Of a stretch of DNA of 21,779 nucleotides, positions 1 through 6,810 are shown piece by piece. How positions within the stretch are numbered: position 1 is the first letter of the stretch; every line of letters starts with the position of its first letter. Source of the DNA: a virus; the IMG/VR virus record IMGVR_UViG_3300047499_000055, positions 1 through 21,779 of that record. One strand, 5' to 3'. The notes under the pieces were generated by a model, which had not been told where the DNA came from, made no database searches, and saw only the letters and a program-made list of their open reading frames with translations. The position numbers were made by a program, and so were the translations under genes.

Positions 1-1365
1 TATCAAATCTTCCTCCGCCTGCTTCCGCACGTGCCGCGCGATGAGCTGCGGGTGATTGACAGCACGATCCGCCTGTTCACCGAGCCCGTGTTGCGCCTGG
101 ACGTGCACCGCTGCGCCGGTTTCGTGGTCGCGGAGCGGCAGAAAAAATCCGCACTTCTGGCGGCCGCGGAAACCAATGCGGATGCGATGCAGAGCGCGGA
201 CAAGTTCAAACTCGCCATAGAGGCGCTCGGCTACGCCTGCCCCATGAAGTGGATGCCGCCCACCAAGACAAACCCCGAGGGGCGCGAGATACCCGCCCTG
301 GCCAAGACGGACGAGGCGATGACCGCGTTGTTGGAGCATGAGGATGAGCGGGTGCAGGCGCTTGCGATGGCGCGCCTGGGCGTGAAATCTACCCTGGGCG
401 AGACCAGGGGGATGCGTATGTTGCAAACTTTCGGGCGCGGCCCGCTGCCGGTTTATCAGAAGTATTGGGGCGCTCACACCGGCCGCACCGCCGCCGGCGA
501 CGGATCGAATTACAGCAACCTGCCGCGTCTTGACCGGGATGGCGGCGAACTCCGCCTCTCCATTCTGCCGCCAGAGGATAGTGCGCTTGTCATAGGCGAC
601 CTGGCGCAAATCGAGTTGCGGGTGAACGCCTGCCTGGCCGGAGAGCAATGGGTGCTCGACGCGCTGGCGGAAGGGCGGGACATTTACTCTGAAGTGGCCA
701 GCGAACACTTTGGCTATCCGGTATCCAAAGCCACGCTACGCGAGCGTCAATTCGGAAAATCGATGGTACTTGGATGCGGATTCGGCATGGGACCAGCCAG
801 GTTCAGGCAATACTGCCGCATCAACGGTTTCGATCTGACCGAGCAGGAATGCGAGCGCGCAATCAAAGGGGTCTACCGCCCTATGCACGGCAACATCGTA
901 AAGTTCTGGAACAAATGCGGCGACCAGGTGTTGCCTTTGATGCACCAGAACGCGACGGTCGTTTGGCAGCAAGGGCCGGTTCAGCTTGAAATACGCGAGC
1001 AAAAGATTTACGGCCCGAACGACACGGCGCTGGATTACGGCGGACTGCACAAAGATGAAAATGGCGATTGGCGCCTCCCGACGCGGCGCGGCCGGATATT
1101 TTTGCACGGGCCAAAAATTTGCGAAAACGTGGTCCAGTGGCTTGCGCGCTGCATCATGTGGCAAGCCCACCTTCGCATCATCGACCGGACGCCGTATGCG
1201 AAACTGTGCCTTACATCGTATGATGAATTGGTTTACAGTGTGCCGAAAGAGTTTGGTTTGGACACGAAGATCATCGTCGAACAGGAGTTGTGCCGCGTGC
1301 CCGAGTGGATGCCGGGCATACCTTTGGCCGCTGAAGTTCATGTGTCCGATAAATACGATAAGTAG
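1..1365 (+). CDS. Family A DNA polymerase, phage PolA type (5' end outside window)
   Basis: Replicative DNA polymerase of the Pol I family, 454 residues visible. The frame is open through base 1, so the 5' part, presumably with the 3'-5' exonuclease, lies outside. Numbering from the first visible codon, motif A is GDLAQIELR with catalytic Asp200, replacing the usual DYSQIELR. Motif B is R249-x3-K253 followed by LGCGFG. Motif C is YDE at 407-409, with Asp408 and Glu409 catalytic and Tyr in place of the usual His. An HTGRTA...SNLPR segment before motif A is typical of the family. The residue matching E. coli Pol I Phe762 is Leu257, and Phe261 matches Tyr766. It leads the replication operon, and the RNA ligase follows after 17 bases. 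The family is certain; that this is the phage's own replicase is an inference from context. Confidence 0.95.
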   Translation, partial: YQIFLRLLPHVPRDELRVIDSTIRLFTEPVLRLDVHRCAGFVVAERQKKSALLAAAETNADAMQSADKFKLAIEALGYACPMKWMPPTKTNPEGREIPALAKTDEAMTALLEHEDERVQALAMARLGVKSTLGETRGMRMLQTFGRGPLPVYQKYWGAHTGRTAAGDGSNYSNLPRLDRDGGELRLSILPPEDSALVIGDLAQIELRVNACLAGEQWVLDALAEGRDIYSEVASEHFGYPVSKATLRERQFGKSMVLGCGFGMGPARFRQYCRINGFDLTEQECERAIKGVYRPMHGNIVKFWNKCGDQVLPLMHQNATVVWQQGPVQLEIREQKIYGPNDTALDYGGLHKDENGDWRLPTRRGRIFLHGPKICENVVQWLARCIMWQAHLRIIDRTPYAKLCLTSYDELVYSVPKEFGLDTKIIVEQELCRVPEWMPGIPLAAEVHVSDKYDK

Positions 1366-1382
1366 GCAGGAAAGTAGCCGCT

Positions 1383-2021
1383 ATGAAAGAATACCACAAG
1401 ATACACACTGTTTTCAAACGAGATATGAACAGCCCGCGTAAGACCTTGCGTGAGGGCGATTACTCTCAGGATACGTTTGCCTACCTCGAAAACAACCAGT
1501 GGGTTTACACTGAGAAGGTGGATGGCACCAACATCCGCGTGATGATCCAAAACAGCGAAATCTCCTTTGGCGGCAAGACTGACAACGCGCAAATACCGGC
1601 ATTTTTGGTCAAACGGCTTCAGGAGAGGTTTCTGCCACAGTCGAATCGCCTGACCGAGATGTTCCCGGACGGCGCCTGCCTCTACGGCGAAGGTTATGGC
1701 GCTCGTATCCAGAAAGGTGGCGGCAACTACCGGCAAGATCAGGACATTGTGCTGTTTGATGTGCTGGTTGGGGAATGGTGGCTGCAAAGGGAATCGGTCG
1801 AAGATGTCGCAGCCAAGCTTGGACTCGATGCAGTGCCGATCATCGGCCGAGGGACGCTGCCCGAGGCTGTGGCTCTGGCGCGCAGCGGCTTCAACTCGAC
1901 ATGGGGCGATTTCCGCGCTGAGGGGATCGTAGCCCGTCCTGCCGTTGAGTTAAAGGCGCGCGACGGAAGCCGGGTCATCACCAAGATCAAACATTGTGAT
2001 TTTGCTTGCCGGACTTACTAA
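1383..2021 (+). CDS. RNA ligase (Rnl2-like nucleotidyltransferase)
   Basis: ATP-dependent RNA ligase of the covalent nucleotidyltransferase superfamily, 212 residues. It would join 3'-OH and 5'-phosphate RNA ends through a lysyl-AMP intermediate. Motif I is EKVDGTN with the adenylated lysine at Lys45, motif III is GEGYG with Glu103, motif IIIa is DIVLFDV at 121-127, motif IV is EGIV at 180-183, and motif V is KIK at 201-203. All five motifs are in order, and the length fits a compact ligase with only the adenylation domain. An AGGAAAG ribosome binding site at 1368-1374 lies 8 bases before the ATG. No polynucleotide kinase gene is visible nearby. In phages such ligases repair tRNA or other RNA cut by host defences; that role here is inferred. 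A DNA ligase is less likely because motif I is KxDGTN. Confidence 0.9.
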   Translation: MKEYHKIHTVFKRDMNSPRKTLREGDYSQDTFAYLENNQWVYTEKVDGTNIRVMIQNSEISFGGKTDNAQIPAFLVKRLQERFLPQSNRLTEMFPDGACLYGEGYGARIQKGGGNYRQDQDIVLFDVLVGEWWLQRESVEDVAAKLGLDAVPIIGRGTLPEAVALARSGFNSTWGDFRAEGIVARPAVELKARDGSRVITKIKHCDFACRTY

Positions 2022-2031
2022 GGAACGCTTG

Positions 2032-2715
2032 ATGATTTTCTCATATACCTTCCTCAATACCTACCACGACATATGCCCACGCCGCGCGTATGAGATTTAT
2101 ATTGCCAAATCCATACCCTACACCGACACGCCGGCCACGATTGAGGGGAAGGCGCTGCACAAGGCGATTGAGCGTCGCCTGCTTCATGGCGCGCCTCTGC
2201 CGCCCGAACTCGCTACGATTGAGCCAATATGCGCCAGTTTCACGGGGCGCGGGCTGAAACTGGCGGTTGAAATGAAGCTCGGGGCGACGAAGGACTGGCG
2301 CCCGACCGATTTCTTCGAGAAAAAGGCGCCCGACAAGATTTACGACGACACGCCCCGCCTGCGCGGTGTGCCTGATTTGAACGCCTACACAACCGCGTTG
2401 CAGGCGGATGCGATTATTGTCGATTGGAAAACAGGAAAGCCGCGCGATAACTACCTTCAGCACTCGATCAACGCCGCGCTGGTATTCGCGCATTACGGGC
2501 GGGTACAGCGGATCACTGCGCTCAACGTCTACACAAGGACGGGCGAGATAGGTGAACGCCATAGTTTCGGGCGCGGCACCCTGGCGCAGCAGCACGCGCA
2601 TCTGGCCAGGCTGATGGATGAGGTCGAGCAGGCAGAGACGTTCCCTGAGCGCCGGAGCCCGCTATGTCAGTGGTGCCCGGTCAGGGCGTGTCAACACAAT
2701 CGCTCCGCGGCATGA
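2032..2715 (+). CDS. Cas4/RecB-like PD-(D/E)XK nuclease with Fe-S cysteines
   Basis: Single-strand DNA exonuclease-like protein of the PD-(D/E)XK superfamily, 227 residues. From the N-terminus there is a YHDICPRR segment with Cys15, a GKALHKAIE segment with His43, GVPD with Asp115, then DWKTGK giving Asp131 and Lys133, and a Q143 helix. The C-terminus carries C212-x2-C215-x4-C220. One N-terminal cysteine plus three C-terminal ones is the Fe-S cluster arrangement of Cas4 and AddB nucleases. I chose the ATG at 2032 because AAGGA at 2020-2024 lies 7 bases upstream; a GTG at 1996 is in frame but would overlap the ligase. The stop overlaps the next gene as ATGA. No cas1 or CRISPR is present, so a recombination or DNA-processing role with the following helicase is more likely than spacer acquisition. 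Confidence 0.9.
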   Translation: MIFSYTFLNTYHDICPRRAYEIYIAKSIPYTDTPATIEGKALHKAIERRLLHGAPLPPELATIEPICASFTGRGLKLAVEMKLGATKDWRPTDFFEKKAPDKIYDDTPRLRGVPDLNAYTTALQADAIIVDWKTGKPRDNYLQHSINAALVFAHYGRVQRITALNVYTRTGEIGERHSFGRGTLAQQHAHLARLMDEVEQAETFPERRSPLCQWCPVRACQHNRSAA

Positions 2716-3008
2716 CCCAACAACAGCGCGAAAAAAAGAAAATCAAGGAATGGCTGGACAGCCTCGGTCCGCGCTGTTTTCATTTTCCGGTGCTCGCCAA
2801 CGGATACGGCAAGAACGGCGTGGGCGACCGCGTGGCCTGCATCGACGGGCGTTTCATCATGATTGAAGTGCTGGCCGAAGGTGAGCCGCCGAAAAAGTGG
2901 CAGGCGAAGCGGATCAAGGAAGCGCAGGCGGCAGGCGGCGTCGGGATTGCGGTGCATCTGGTGTCTGAGTTGATTTACGAGCTGGCGATGGCGGGATTTT
3001 TGTTTTGA
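2712..3008 (+). CDS. VRR-NUC-like small protein, catalytic lysine replaced
   Basis: A 98-residue protein with the layout of stand-alone phage VRR-NUC domains: a basic N-terminal helix, GVGD with Asp39, a GRF turn, IEV with Glu52, Gln64 and an AQAAGG segment. In the family the E-x-K motif normally reads EVK; here codon 54 is CTG (Leu), so the expected lysine is absent, and the PD motif is GD. It may therefore be a weak or inactive nuclease, or use another lysine such as Lys61 or Lys62. The ATG at 2712 overlaps the upstream stop as ATGA. The longer in-frame start at 2664 would lie inside the nuclease gene and is less likely. Its place between a nuclease and a helicase suggests a shared DNA transaction. 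Family membership is judged from motif layout. Confidence 0.8.
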   Translation: MTQQQREKKKIKEWLDSLGPRCFHFPVLANGYGKNGVGDRVACIDGRFIMIEVLAEGEPPKKWQAKRIKEAQAAGGVGIAVHLVSELIYELAMAGFLF

Positions 3009-4588
3009 TCTTCAGCGCCGCTCATCGCGCCATCGTATACCCGCCCGAGCAGGCCGCTGCCGTGCTGCAATATCTGCCCGACGCCGCGCACCAGATCGGC
3101 ACGCATGTCGCCGTGAAGGCCACGCAGCCCAACATACAGGTATTGCGGTTGATCGGCCTGCCCGTGCCGTCGCTGATGGAGATAGCCTACGACTGGCCAA
3201 GCAAGCCCGGCATTACCCCCATGGCGCACCAGCGCCTTATGGCGGCCTTCATTGCGGCACACCCTCGCAGCTTCAACCTCTCTGAGATGGGTGTCGGAAA
3301 AACCCTGGCGGCGTTGTGGGCCTACGACTATCTCATGCGGCTCGGGATGGTTCATCGCGTGGTCATCCTGGCTCCTTTATCGATCCTCAGACGAGCATGG
3401 GCAGATGAGATATTTCGACACTTTATGAATCGGCGGTCGAGCATCCTGGTCTACGGCGACAGAAAAGAACGCGCCGCCGCACTGGCGCAAAAACGCGATT
3501 TTTATATCCTGAACCACGACGGACTTGCGATCGGTACGCAGCGCGGGCGCAAACTCGTGCTCGGCGGGATGGCGCTCACGCTGCGCGACCGCGAGGATAT
3601 CGACGCCGTGATAGTGGACGAGGGGAGCGCGTTCAAGGATCACACGACGTTCCGCAGCCGCGTGCTGCGCGCCACGATCCACAACAAACTGTATATCACC
3701 TGGATGAGCGGGACTCCGGTGCCGAACCAGCCGACGGACGCCTGGAGCCAGGCGCGGATTGTGCGCAAGGACTATACCGAGCCGTTCGATGCTTTCCGCG
3801 ACCGCACGATGCAGAAAGTAAGCAGCTTTAAATGGGTGGCGCGGCCGGCCGCTAAAGCCGCCGCGTTCTCAATCCTGACGCCCGCCATCCGGTTCGCGCG
3901 CGACGAATGTATGGATTTGCCCGACTGTCAGATTCCGCCCCCACTGGAAGTAGCCTTGTCCAAAGAGCAGCAGGCTGCGTACGATGCGCTGCGGAAAGAC
4001 TTGTCGGTGCAGATGGCCACGGGCGAGCGGATTGATGCGGTCAACGAAGGCGTACTCCGCATGAAGCTCATCCAGATCGCGTGCGGCGAGATATACGACC
4101 AGCAGCACCGGGCGCATCACCTGGACTGCGGCCCGCGCCTCGACGCTCTGACCGAGCTGTGCCGCGAGGCAAGCGGTAAAGTACTTGTGTTCGCCCCGTT
4201 GACAAGCGTGGTGGAAATGCTTTACCGCTATCTCACGAAAGAGTTTTCCGTGGAAATGGTGAACGGCAATGTATCGGCCAAACAGCGCGGTGTCATTTTC
4301 CAGAATTTCGAGACTACGGAGACGCCGCGCATCATTGTGGCGGACCCCGGCACAATGGCCCACGGCCTTACTCTTGTCGCTGCAAATACTACTGTATGGT
4401 ATGCGCCATCGGATCGGCTGGAGGTTTACGAGCAGGCGAATGCGCGGATGAACCGGCCGGGACAAAAACGCAAGATGCTGATTGCCAGGCTTGCGAGCAC
4501 TCCGGTCGAGAAGGAGATTTACCGGCGCTTGGCGGAAAAGAGTAGTTTGCAAGGTGCGATTCTTGAAATGGTGAGGGCGGGCAGATGA
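3005..4588 (+). CDS. SNF2-family DEAD-like helicase/translocase
   Basis: Superfamily 2 ATPase of the SNF2 type, 527 residues, expected to translocate on double-stranded DNA or remodel DNA-protein complexes. Visible motifs are His75-Gln76, Walker A in the form EMGVGKT with Lys99, a VILAP segment at 120-124, Walker B DEGS at 205-208 where DEAH or DEGH is usual, and SGTP at 235-238. In the C-terminal lobe there is KVLVFAP, then a GLTL segment, and motif VI around QANARMNRPGQ at 477-487 with both arginines present. The start is TTG at 3005, overlapping the upstream TGA as TTGA with GGCGGGA shortly before; no ATG occurs until about 3176, which would cut into the N-terminal region. The C-terminus overlaps the next gene by four bases. 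Phages often pair such an enzyme with nucleases for recombination. Confidence 0.9.
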   Translation: MIFSAAHRAIVYPPEQAAAVLQYLPDAAHQIGTHVAVKATQPNIQVLRLIGLPVPSLMEIAYDWPSKPGITPMAHQRLMAAFIAAHPRSFNLSEMGVGKTLAALWAYDYLMRLGMVHRVVILAPLSILRRAWADEIFRHFMNRRSSILVYGDRKERAAALAQKRDFYILNHDGLAIGTQRGRKLVLGGMALTLRDREDIDAVIVDEGSAFKDHTTFRSRVLRATIHNKLYITWMSGTPVPNQPTDAWSQARIVRKDYTEPFDAFRDRTMQKVSSFKWVARPAAKAAAFSILTPAIRFARDECMDLPDCQIPPPLEVALSKEQQAAYDALRKDLSVQMATGERIDAVNEGVLRMKLIQIACGEIYDQQHRAHHLDCGPRLDALTELCREASGKVLVFAPLTSVVEMLYRYLTKEFSVEMVNGNVSAKQRGVIFQNFETTETPRIIVADPGTMAHGLTLVAANTTVWYAPSDRLEVYEQANARMNRPGQKRKMLIARLASTPVEKEIYRRLAEKSSLQGAILEMVRAGR

Positions 4589-4983
4589 GCGGTGCGGCAT
4601 TGGATTTCGCGCATGTGGTCGCGGCGTATATCAAAACGCGCGACGAAAAAGATGCGCTGGCGGAAAAGCACAAGGCCGAGCTTGCACCGCTGAATGAAAA
4701 TCTTAAAAAGATGGAGGGCTGGTTTCTGGCCAAGCTGAACGAGGCCGGGCTTAAAAACGCCAAGACGGAGCACGGCACCGTGTTGACGGTGGAGCGGTGC
4801 AATATCAAGGTGACGGATCGCCACGAGTTGGAGATTTTCGCGTCGCTACACGACCTTGATTTTTTCGTGGCTGAAGTGGACACGAAGGCAATCAAGGAAT
4901 ATCTCGACAATTCCGCGTCGCGCATTGTTCCGCCTGGCATCGAAGTGTCGTATTTGGTTTCAGCGCAGGTCAGGAGGGCATGA
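4585..4983 (+). CDS. Phage coiled-coil protein of unknown function
   Basis: A 132-residue protein of a kind common in phage replication modules but without a function I can name. Residues 15-55 are charged and heptad-like, predicting a helical hairpin or coiled coil. The rest looks like a small alpha/beta domain with a GTVLTVERC strand and a C-terminal segment ending PPGIEVSYLVSAQVRR, which resembles the closing strands of many uncharacterised phage proteins located near SSB or recombination genes. The start overlaps the helicase stop as ATGA. A role as a DNA-binding or annealing accessory factor is possible but rests only on position. Confidence 0.8.
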   Translation: MSGAALDFAHVVAAYIKTRDEKDALAEKHKAELAPLNENLKKMEGWFLAKLNEAGLKNAKTEHGTVLTVERCNIKVTDRHELEIFASLHDLDFFVAEVDTKAIKEYLDNSASRIVPPGIEVSYLVSAQVRRA

Positions 4984-4987
4984 CTAA

Positions 4988-5224
4988 ATGAACAGCGTTT
5001 CACAAAGAACGGCAGCTCTGCTAAAGCTAGCAGCAGGCGAAATAAATAATTTGCGTCGCCGCAACGAAATCCTTGCCGCGCAAGTTTTTGTTGTCGAGGC
5101 GTTCCACGCGGCTATGTTTGGCGCGCCCCGCGGCGCCGGCGATATTTCTGAGGATATCGCATGGAAGTGTCTTTCACTGGCCGACGAGATTATGACCTCC
5201 ACTAAAAATGTGGAAAAGGAGTAA
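4988..5224 (+). CDS. Small hypothetical helical protein
   Basis: A 78-residue protein I do not recognise. It is mostly helical by composition, with a basic INNLRRRNE segment near residues 19-27 and an acidic C-terminus. It has no signal peptide, membrane segment or cysteine cluster, only a single Cys near residue 61. The start is well supported: AGGAGG at 4972-4977 lies 10 bases before the ATG and is one of the strongest ribosome binding sites in the window. It sits four bases after the preceding gene and five before the next, inside the replication operon. Confidence 0.75.
   Translation: MNSVSQRTAALLKLAAGEINNLRRRNEILAAQVFVVEAFHAAMFGAPRGAGDISEDIAWKCLSLADEIMTSTKNVEKE
5216..5221 (+). promoter_or_regulatory. 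Strong ribosome binding site fixing a TTG start
   Basis: AAGGAG lies 8 bases before the TTG at 5230 and overlaps the last codons of the preceding gene. No ATG occurs near it in the correct frame, so it supports the rare TTG codon as the true start. Confidence 0.75.
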
Positions 5225-5229
5225 ACCAG

Positions 5230-6471
5230 TTGAACGAACTCGCAACCTTTAATTTTGGCGCCAACGTCCCCGCGCATTTGCGCCGGCACGCCGCCGTCTC
5301 CGCCCATCAGTCGATCCTGTCCAATCTGCCCACGGGAAGCTGGCAAAAAATCAGTTATGCCGGCAGCAAATGGGCGCTCATATCGGCGGAAGGGGACAAA
5401 ACCTACACCGGCACCATGGAACTCGACATAATCCTGGTCCGCGCGAACCCGAATATCTCGAAGCGTTACTACGAAGGCGCGTACGACCCGAACAATGAGG
5501 GCACTGCTCCCGACTGCTGGGCGGACAACGGCCAGGGGCCGGGCGCTCGCGTGCCCGATCCGGTGTCCAAGGTATGCGCGACATGCGACCTCAATAAATG
5601 GGGCAGCAACGTCGGCGTTTCCGGCAAGCCGACCAAAGCCTGCTCTGATGTGAAGCGCATGGCGGTGCTGGTATTTGCGCCGAACAAGGCGGCCGGTGAG
5701 CGGGTGCTTCTGCCCGGCTGTTGGGAATTGGACGTTCCGGGCGCCTCGCTCAGAAACCTGGCGGCTTACGCGAAGGAAACAGAAGCCAACGGCGCGGCCG
5801 TGACGATGGTTGTCACCCGACTTACCTTCGTGCCCGAGGCGAATTTTCCGCAACTCGCGTTCCGCGCGCTCGATTGGGTGTCTCAGGCCGAAGATGCGGC
5901 GGTGCAGGCCGCTTACCAAGCGGAAGTGGCGCTGTTGCAGATCGGGTTGCAGGAAGCCGGTGGGCCGGTGCAGCAGGCCGAGCAGCCGGGGCAGGTTGGC
6001 GAAGTCGTGCAGAAAGTGACCGAACAGTTCACTCTCACTCTCAGTCCCGCTCCCGCTCCCGCTCCCGCTCCCGCTCCCGCTCCCGCTCCCGCTCCCGCTC
6101 CCGCTCCCGCTCCCCAAGCCGCAACCACGCCGGTTGCCCCGCCATGCCCTCCCGGTGTCGATCCTGCTCAGTGGGCGCAATTCCAGGCCATGCAGGCGCA
6201 GGCCATGGCGGCGGCAGCTCAGCACTTACCTTCGCAGCAGGCCTCCAATACGGTGCAGGAAGCGCCCCGTCGCCGCGGCAGGCCACCGCGCAACCCGGAA
6301 GCCGCTCAGGCGCAGCCTGCCGCCGCCCCGCAAAGCGGCATGTTCGGCGACCGTGGGCAACCTGCCCAAACAAATGGCAGTTTGCCCGCAAGTCAGGCAG
6401 TCGTGTTGAACCCGCAGCCCACAAGTGCGGCGATCGATGAAATCCTGAAGGGTATTCCGGGTCTGTCGTGA
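5230..6471 (+). CDS. Four-cysteine replication-module protein with Pro-Ala repeat linker
   Basis: A 413-residue protein of unproved function. Residues 1-240 form a folded region with Cys96, then Cys116-x2-Cys119 and Cys138, a possible zinc-ribbon-like site. A long disordered half follows, with eleven Pro-Ala units encoded by a perfect hexamer repeat, a Gln/Ala-rich stretch, and an AT-hook-like RRRGRPPR at 347-354. The protein ends in a short IDEILKGIPGLS tail. A folded N-terminus with a disordered linker and conserved tail is the plan of many single-strand-binding or scaffold proteins, but I cannot assign that role. The TTG start at 5230 is fixed by AAGGAG at 5216-5221, 8 bases upstream. The stop overlaps the next gene as GTGA. 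Confidence 0.85.
   Translation: MNELATFNFGANVPAHLRRHAAVSAHQSILSNLPTGSWQKISYAGSKWALISAEGDKTYTGTMELDIILVRANPNISKRYYEGAYDPNNEGTAPDCWADNGQGPGARVPDPVSKVCATCDLNKWGSNVGVSGKPTKACSDVKRMAVLVFAPNKAAGERVLLPGCWELDVPGASLRNLAAYAKETEANGAAVTMVVTRLTFVPEANFPQLAFRALDWVSQAEDAAVQAAYQAEVALLQIGLQEAGGPVQQAEQPGQVGEVVQKVTEQFTLTLSPAPAPAPAPAPAPAPAPAPAPAPQAATTPVAPPCPPGVDPAQWAQFQAMQAQAMAAAAQHLPSQQASNTVQEAPRRRGRPPRNPEAAQAQPAAAPQSGMFGDRGQPAQTNGSLPASQAVVLNPQPTSAAIDEILKGIPGLS
6045..6110 (+). repeat. Eleven perfect TCCCGC tandem hexamers
   Basis: Eleven uninterrupted copies of TCCCGC, followed by a partial copy, encode the Pro-Ala linker of the surrounding gene. The unit is six bases, so gain or loss of copies keeps the reading frame and changes only linker length. 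Identical codons throughout (CCC GCT) indicate recent slippage expansion and not selection on the protein alone. On the opposite strand the repeat reads as a Gly-Ser/Gly-Ala-rich shadow frame, which is not a gene. Confidence 0.95.
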
Positions 6472-6776
6472 CTGAGCCACTTTTTGCCGATCGACTGAAG
6501 AACGCGATGCGGGCGGCTGGATGCCGCCCCGCAGACCTCGCGATCCTGCTTGACCTGCCGCTGCCAACGCTGCAACGCTGGTTGTCCGACCTCGACTTTT
6601 TACCGCGCCGGCGGCAGGCGATCGAGCGCCGGCAAAGTATCGAAAAGAAACTCGCTCGTATTCATAAAGCTGTTGCGCAGCAAAGGCTTCCTGTGGACCA
6701 GTCGCTGCCGATTAACGAGATAAAGGAAGCGCTACGCAGTGTCAGGAACGAGTTTCTGTACGACCCGGTTCGCTGA
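6468..6776 (+). CDS. Small HTH-like DNA-binding protein candidate
   Basis: A 102-residue basic protein. Residues 5-45 have the spacing of a Cro/C1-type helix-turn-helix: FADRLKNAMRAAG, then ADLAILLDLP as the possible first helix of the motif and LPTLQRWLSD as a recognition-helix candidate. A strongly basic LPRRRQAIERRQSIEKKL helix follows. It starts at GTG overlapping the upstream stop as GTGA. A role as an operon regulator or replication accessory protein would fit, but this is inferred from fold layout only. The next gene begins either 34 bases downstream or overlaps its end, depending on start choice. Confidence 0.7.
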   Translation: MTEPLFADRLKNAMRAAGCRPADLAILLDLPLPTLQRWLSDLDFLPRRRQAIERRQSIEKKLARIHKAVAQQRLPVDQSLPINEIKEALRSVRNEFLYDPVR

Positions 6777-6810
6777 CGCCGTTCTGCCGGAGCAAGGACT
6801 CCGGTGCCTG

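Noticed and set aside
736-1341. A 201-residue minus-strand open frame in the polymerase
   Set aside because: It is antisense to motifs B and C of the polymerase and has no recognisable feature.
2032-2715. CRISPR adaptation Cas4
   Set aside because: The fold and cysteines match Cas4, but there is no cas1, cas2 or repeat array; such proteins are common in phage recombination modules.
6045-6110. Possible CRISPR array or other repeat locus
   Set aside because: The repeat unit is six bases with no spacers and is entirely coding.
4984-6225. A 413-residue minus-strand open frame over the four-cysteine gene
   Set aside because: It runs antisense to two genes with strong ribosome binding sites, and its Gly-Ser repeat is only the reverse of the Pro-Ala hexamers.
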